Assembly (NCBI GenBank): GCA_937884725.1 | Contig: CAKZYH010000371.1 | Span: 1 to 34,491, forward strand | DNA length: 34,491 nucleotides | Direction of reading: 5' to 3' | Origin: an uncultured Paracoccaceae bacterium | GTDB taxonomy: Bacteria > Pseudomonadota > Alphaproteobacteria > Rhizobiales > Amorphaceae | Shown: positions 31,065-34,491 of the stretch, one piece after another | Numbering within the stretch: the stretch's first letter is position 1 | How the letters are laid out: every line of letters begins with the position of its first letter | Translations under genes and position numbers: made by a program | The notes under the pieces: generated by a model | The model's input: the letters and a program-made list of their open reading frames with translations, nothing else | Database searches by the model: none | Told to the model about the DNA's origin: nothing

Positions 31065-31856
31065 CTAACGTACCGAGTGCGTCGCCACGTTCTCCTGATA
31101 ACCGTCCATCAAAGGTCGCAGCACATCAGGCAGCCGCGCCCGCGCATCGGCAATGACTTTGGGCAGCAGCGGGACAACCTCATCCTCGGTCATGCCCGGT
31201 CGAATGCGCGGATCGTACAGCATGTTGAGGATGAACCAGTCGAACACGAGCAGCGTGTTGACCGACGAATGATCGTTGAAGATGGAGTCCGGCAAGCGCG
31301 GGCTGTCGTTGGCCGGCCCGAGGCTCTGCGCCAATTCCTCCACCACACAGTGCCAGAAGCGTAAAAACCCCTCATCGACCACGAGAAAAATCTTTGCCCG
31401 CTCGATTCCCGACCGACGCGATGACAAGACGGCCGAGCACGTGTTGCGTTCCAAAAAGGCGGTGTCGACGCCGTGCCAAACCTGATCGCGGATGGTCGAA
31501 GCATAGCGCCGCCGCGTGGTGAGATAGACAATCATATCCGCCCGCGCCTTCGAGCTTGTGCGGACAATGGACAGGTTGTCGACCACTCGGCTGAGGTCGG
31601 CGGCAAAGTTGTACACCCTGTCGGCGTACGCATCGCCCGGAGCCGGCGTTGAGACGTAAAGGCGGACCGGCCCGACAAACTTCTTCACCGTACGGTTTTC
31701 CGCCCGCAAATCGCCCGTCTCAGCGCCGAACACTGTGTCCACAAAGCCTTCGATCAGCTCAGCGTCATCGTACGGCGTGAGCCCCATGGCGGCCGGTGGA
31801 AACGCCAGCGCCGGCGCCGCCAACAGCCAGACCAGGAGGGCGCCAATCAAAGGCAT
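31065..31856 (-). CDS. DUF2927-domain exported protein
   Basis: A 263-residue protein with signal peptide MPLIGALLVWLLAAPALA. The body holds the DUF2927 pattern: FVGPVRLYV, a Cys in LERNTCSAVLSSR, then CVVEELAQSLGPANDSPRLPDSIFNDHSS and LNMLYDPRIRPGM. The E-L-x-Q-x-L-G arrangement after a conserved Cys recalls a metalloprotease-like helix, but it lacks the HExxH motif. No activity is known to me. Its start overlaps the stop of the SDR gene by ten bases, so it is probably translated from the same mRNA, though the two products work in different compartments. Confidence 0.85.
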   Translation of the reverse strand: MPLIGALLVWLLAAPALAFPPAAMGLTPYDDAELIEGFVDTVFGAETGDLRAENRTVKKFVGPVRLYVSTPAPGDAYADRVYNFAADLSRVVDNLSIVRTSSKARADMIVYLTTRRRYASTIRDQVWHGVDTAFLERNTCSAVLSSRRSGIERAKIFLVVDEGFLRFWHCVVEELAQSLGPANDSPRLPDSIFNDHSSVNTLLVFDWFILNMLYDPRIRPGMTEDEVVPLLPKVIADARARLPDVLRPLMDGYQENVATHSVR

Positions 31857-32614
31857 GCGGTGATGCCCCCGTCCACGAATATGGTCGTGCCGTTGACAAA
31901 GCTCGATGCGGGCGAGGCCAGGAAAATGGCAGCACCTTGCAGCTCAGGCAGTTGCCCCCACCGCCCCTGCGGCGTGCGTTTGGCAAGCCAACCGCTAAAT
32001 GTCTCGTCCGCCACCAGCGCCGCGTTCAGCGGGGTGTCGAAATACCCAGGCGCGACGGCGTTCACGTTCAGCCCATGCGGCGCCCAGTCGGTCGCCATGC
32101 CTTTGGTGAGGTTCGTCACCGCGCCCTTAGACGCCGTGTAGGGGGCAATACCCGGCCGCGCCAACGCGCTCTGCACGGAGGCAATGTTAATGATCTTGCC
32201 TTCGCCCCGGCCGATCATGTGCCGCGCCACCGCCTGGCCAACGTTGAACACGCTGGTCACGTTGGTCGCGATCAGCCGCTCAAACGCTTCAGAAGGAAAA
32301 TCCTGTAGCGGCGCCCGGTGCTGCATCCCGGCGTTGTTCACCAAAACATGGATGGGGCCGCTCTCGGCCTCGAACCGGTCCACCGCAGCTTGGGTCGCGG
32401 CATGATCAACAACGTCGAAACCAAGCGTCTCGACCTGCGCCCCCGTCGCCGATAATGCCTCAGCCGCCGCGGCCAGCTTATCGGCGCTGCGCCCGTTCAA
32501 GACGATCTTCGCGCCAGCGGCCGCCATCCCTTCCGCGAGCGTATATCCAATCCCCTGACTGGATCCGGTGATGAGGGCGGTTCGCCCCTCTAAAGAAAAC
32601 ATCTGTGCGCTCAC
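31847..32614 (-). CDS. SDR-family oxidoreductase, gluconate 5-dehydrogenase-like
   Basis: A 255-residue short-chain dehydrogenase. The cofactor motif is TGSSQGIG (residues 16-23), the NNAG motif is near 93-96, and the catalytic Ser146, Tyr159 and Lys163 lie in NIASVQSALARPGIAPYTASKG. The run RPGIAPYTASKGAV with GMATDWAPHGLNVNAVAPGYFDTPLNAALV closely resembles gluconate 5-dehydrogenase (IdnO-type), which interconverts gluconate and 5-ketogluconate. The start is a GTG at 32614 with AAGAGGG well placed upstream. The N-terminal MSAQMFSLEGRTALITGSS is standard. A perfect inverted repeat lies upstream. Other polyol or sugar-acid substrates are possible. Confidence 0.88.
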   Translation of the reverse strand: MSAQMFSLEGRTALITGSSQGIGYTLAEGMAAAGAKIVLNGRSADKLAAAAEALSATGAQVETLGFDVVDHAATQAAVDRFEAESGPIHVLVNNAGMQHRAPLQDFPSEAFERLIATNVTSVFNVGQAVARHMIGRGEGKIINIASVQSALARPGIAPYTASKGAVTNLTKGMATDWAPHGLNVNAVAPGYFDTPLNAALVADETFSGWLAKRTPQGRWGQLPELQGAAIFLASPASSFVNGTTIFVDGGITACL

Positions 32615-32671
32615 CGCAGCCCTCTTTGATCATCGCTTGGGATGCGCAACCATTGTTTCACATCACGGCTT

Positions 32672-32690
32672 GTTAAGTCTCCCACTTAAC
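32672..32690. promoter_or_regulatory. Inverted repeat upstream of the SDR gene
   Basis: GTTAAGT-CTCCC-ACTTAAC is a perfect seven-base inverted repeat with a five-base centre, about 60-75 bases upstream of the SDR start on the minus strand. The size and symmetry suit a dimeric repressor or activator. The rest of this 178-base gap shows no recognisable signal. Confidence 0.5.
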
Positions 32691-32792
32691 GCGCTCGCGG
32701 CCCTCTTACAGCTTTGCGAAAACAACATCTCTGTGGGCGATCCGCTCCAGCATGGATTAGCAAGGTGAACCGACGCCCCAAAACGCCCCCAG

Positions 32793-33086
32793 TTAGCCGC
32801 GCTCCAACACGGCAGGCACCTTGTTCAGGCCGTAAAGGCCCTTCAAGAGCTTCGCGTTGCGCACCGGCTTGCGCGCCACGGACAAGCCCTTGGCAATGCG
32901 CGGAAACGCCGTCAAAAGGTCCCGCTCCACCTCATCTAGGCGGGCAGCGCTGGTGAAGCTCACCACTCCTGAGCTGACTTTAACGTCCGACCATCCCTTC
33001 GACAGACCTTGCTGAACCGCAAAATCCTGAACGTCCCACACGGCTTTCGCGATGCGCGGATCAATAGTGACCTGATATCGATACAT
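32793..33086 (-). CDS. Small protein of unknown function
   Basis: A 97-residue, basic, probably cytoplasmic protein without a signal peptide or membrane segment. I do not recognise the family. It begins MYRYQVTIDPRIAKAVWDVQ and has a central alternating stretch (WSDVKVSSGVVSFTSA) that looks like beta strands. Support for its being real: GAGGTG nine bases before the ATG, codon use like its neighbours, and no competing frame. It stands alone, with gaps of about 125 bases on the upstream side and 178 bases to the SDR promoter side. Confidence 0.6.
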   Translation of the reverse strand: MYRYQVTIDPRIAKAVWDVQDFAVQQGLSKGWSDVKVSSGVVSFTSAARLDEVERDLLTAFPRIAKGLSVARKPVRNAKLLKGLYGLNKVPAVLERG

Positions 33087-33211
33087 GACGTTGCACCTCG
33101 TCTATTGCTGTTACGAGGACAACGCGCGAGCCGGCGATCTGAACCGAAGAAGCGAAACAGATTTCTCCGATAACAGACATATGAAACCAAGGGCTTAGAG
33201 CACTTTGGGCT

Positions 33212-34435
33212 CTAGAGAGTGTTCTTGTAGAACTCGCCACCCTTCATGATGACCGACAACATCTCATCGGGCTTGGTCAGCACCGAGATGTCCGCCAGCG
33301 GATCACCTTCCACCACCAAAAGGTCACCCCGCGCGCCCTCGGCGATCACACCAAAGTCGCCATCCGCCATAAAGGCTTCGGCGGCGTTGCAGGTGGCGGC
33401 ACGGACGAGATCAGCGTTGGTGACCACCTCGCTGCGCAACGTGAATTCGTTGAGCTGGTGGCGGTGCATATTGCCAAGAAGATCAGTGCCATAGACCTGC
33501 GTGACACCAGCGCGCACGCCCATGTCGACCGCGCGAATACCCGCCTCGATCACGTCATCGAGCTTGGCCAGCATCGCGTGCGACAGGCCGTTGGCGAGCC
33601 CCTCATCCTTCAGCGCCTGATACGTTGAGAGCGTCGGAACCATGTAGGTGCCACGCTCACGCATCAGCTTCGCCGTCGCATCATCGATGCGGTTGCAGTG
33701 CTCGACCGTGCGCACCCCAAGCTCAGCGCAGCGGGACACCGAGCGCGCGGTGTACGCGTGGGCCATCACATAAAGGTTCGCCATCTGCGCTTCTTCCACG
33801 CACGCCGCGATCTCCTCCCTGGAGAACTGGTCGCTGTCGATGCGATCGGTCGGTGACGATACCCCGCCGGACGCCATGATTTTGATGTGATGCGCGCCGC
33901 GACGGATCTCTTCCCGGCAAGCGCGGCGAACCTCGGGTACCCCATCGCAAATCACGCCAAGGCTCGCGTGGATCATGGTGTTTTGTTCGAAAATATCGCC
34001 AGGCGAGCGCATATCCCCGTGACCGCCGGTCTGAGACAGGGCATGGCCGCAGAACAATACCCGAGGCCCCGCCACATGCCCCTCGTCCACCGCGCGGGCA
34101 ATGCCGTAGTCGGCGCCACCGGCATCGCGCACCGTGGTGAAGCCGCGCATCAGCATCTCGTTCATGATCTTTGACGCGCGCGACATCACGTAAAAGGGCG
34201 AGGAGCGGATAAGGTCCGGAAAGCCGGCCGTGATTGCGATGACGTGGACATGGCCGTCGCAAAGCCCCGGCATCAAAACCTTGCCGCCAAGGTCGATGCG
34301 CCGGTCCGCGCTGCCGGACAGCGCACCGCTCGACACCTCAGCAATCCGTCCGCCCTCAACACGCACCGAACCGTGCGAGTACGAGCCGGCCTTTGTGTCG
34401 AGGATTTTTGCATTTTCGAAGATGGTCGAGGTCAT
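33212..34435 (-). CDS. Amidohydrolase-family metal-dependent hydrolase (prolidase/imidazolonepropionase-like)
   Basis: A 407-residue TIM-barrel hydrolase. The N-terminal beta-sandwich edge ends in GKVLMPGLCDGHVHV, giving the metal ligands His62 and His64. Further metal residues are in HHIKIMASGG (a lysine that may be carboxylated), MAHAYT, VEHCNRID and the aspartate of VYGTDLLG. The C-terminal GDLLVVEGDPLADISVL is a hallmark of the family. Relatives cleave Xaa-Pro dipeptides, cyclic amides or related amide bonds; the substrate cannot be fixed. I start at the ATG at 34435; the track's GTG at 34477 would overlap the upstream gene. It follows a TRAP permease tail by 14 bases, so it probably acts on an imported compound. 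Confidence 0.87.
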   Translation of the reverse strand: MTSTIFENAKILDTKAGSYSHGSVRVEGGRIAEVSSGALSGSADRRIDLGGKVLMPGLCDGHVHVIAITAGFPDLIRSSPFYVMSRASKIMNEMLMRGFTTVRDAGGADYGIARAVDEGHVAGPRVLFCGHALSQTGGHGDMRSPGDIFEQNTMIHASLGVICDGVPEVRRACREEIRRGAHHIKIMASGGVSSPTDRIDSDQFSREEIAACVEEAQMANLYVMAHAYTARSVSRCAELGVRTVEHCNRIDDATAKLMRERGTYMVPTLSTYQALKDEGLANGLSHAMLAKLDDVIEAGIRAVDMGVRAGVTQVYGTDLLGNMHRHQLNEFTLRSEVVTNADLVRAATCNAAEAFMADGDFGVIAEGARGDLLVVEGDPLADISVLTKPDEMLSVIMKGGEFYKNTL

Positions 34436-34449
34436 CGGGGCTTCCGTCG

Positions 34450-34491
34450 TCAGCGCAGCATCATGGTCGGCAGCCACAGCGACAATGCCGG
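34450..34491 (-). CDS. C-terminal tail of an upstream gene, probably a TRAP large permease (cut by window edge)
   Basis: Only 13 codons are visible. Read on the minus strand they give PALSLWLPTMMLR and a TGA at 34450-34452, too short for the ORF track. The aromatic, proline-containing hydrophobic end resembles the last helix of DctM proteins, which often finish with a similar S/A-L-W-L-P run. If right, the amidohydrolase belongs to a second TRAP transporter operon. The assignment rests on 13 residues and could be another membrane protein. Confidence 0.45.
   Translation of the reverse strand, partial: PALSLWLPTMMLR

Noticed and set aside
33196-33214. TAGAGC-N7-GCTCTA hairpin at the end of the amidohydrolase gene
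   Set aside because: The stem is only six pairs and no T-run follows on the minus strand, so I did not list it as a terminator.

Overview
The window is GC-rich, densely packed chromosomal DNA from an alphaproteobacterium, probably a marine or salt-adapted one. The reasons are mixed: tripartite TRAP transporters, TamA/TamB, a DUF2927 protein, a GcvA-type LysR regulator, a betaine demethylation cluster and a bacterial voltage-gated sodium channel. I cannot place it to genus. I saw no rRNA, tRNA, IS element, integrase, CRISPR array or prophage gene. No gap between genes exceeds 300 bases.

Region 1 (1-6023) is a methylated-amine (betaine) degradation locus. The 5' part of a sarcosine oxidase beta subunit gene (minus) and a LysR regulator (minus) face a plus-strand operon. 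That operon encodes a Rieske demethylase (GbcA-like), its FAD/[2Fe-2S] reductase (GbcB-like) and a flavin/Fe-S demethylase of the DgcA/StcD type. Together they would strip methyl groups in series: betaine to dimethylated amine to N-methyl amine (sarcosine) to amino acid. Region 2 (6020-10393, all minus) holds a LysE-type exporter, a one-domain voltage-gated Na+ channel, an AcuI/YhdH-type acrylyl-CoA reductase, a GbsR-type regulator and an orphan Fe(III)-binding protein. Several of these families are linked to osmolytes, salt or metals. Region 3 (10521-17344, minus) is the outer-membrane biogenesis pair tamA-tamB.

Region 4 (17535-25390) is a TRAP transporter locus. It has three paralogous DctP solute-binding protein genes in a row and one DctQ/DctM membrane pair. 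A SnoaL-like gene interrupts the array. A TetR regulator with a divergent small membrane protein, controlled by what look like twin operators, lies between the binding proteins and the permease. Region 5 (25414-29434, plus) carries a UxaA-type sugar-acid dehydratase, a YegP-like DUF1508 protein, a nitronate monooxygenase-like flavoprotein and a phytanoyl-CoA dioxygenase-like enzyme. Region 6 (29443-34491, minus) carries a Crp/Fnr regulator, an L,D-transpeptidase, a DUF2927 protein coupled to a gluconate 5-dehydrogenase-like SDR, a small unknown protein, and an amidohydrolase. The amidohydrolase follows what reads as the tail of another TRAP large-permease gene cut by the window edge.

The most notable non-coding structures are: an inverted repeat centred on the gbcA start codon; a palindrome plus a third half-site between tamB and the iron-binding protein gene; twin CGTACA-N4-TGTACA operators in the tetR divergent region; an intrinsic terminator whose loop contains the dctQ stop codon; and inverted repeats upstream of dctQ, the crp-like gene and the SDR gene. 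All statements come from reading the sequence and from family knowledge. No database search was run.
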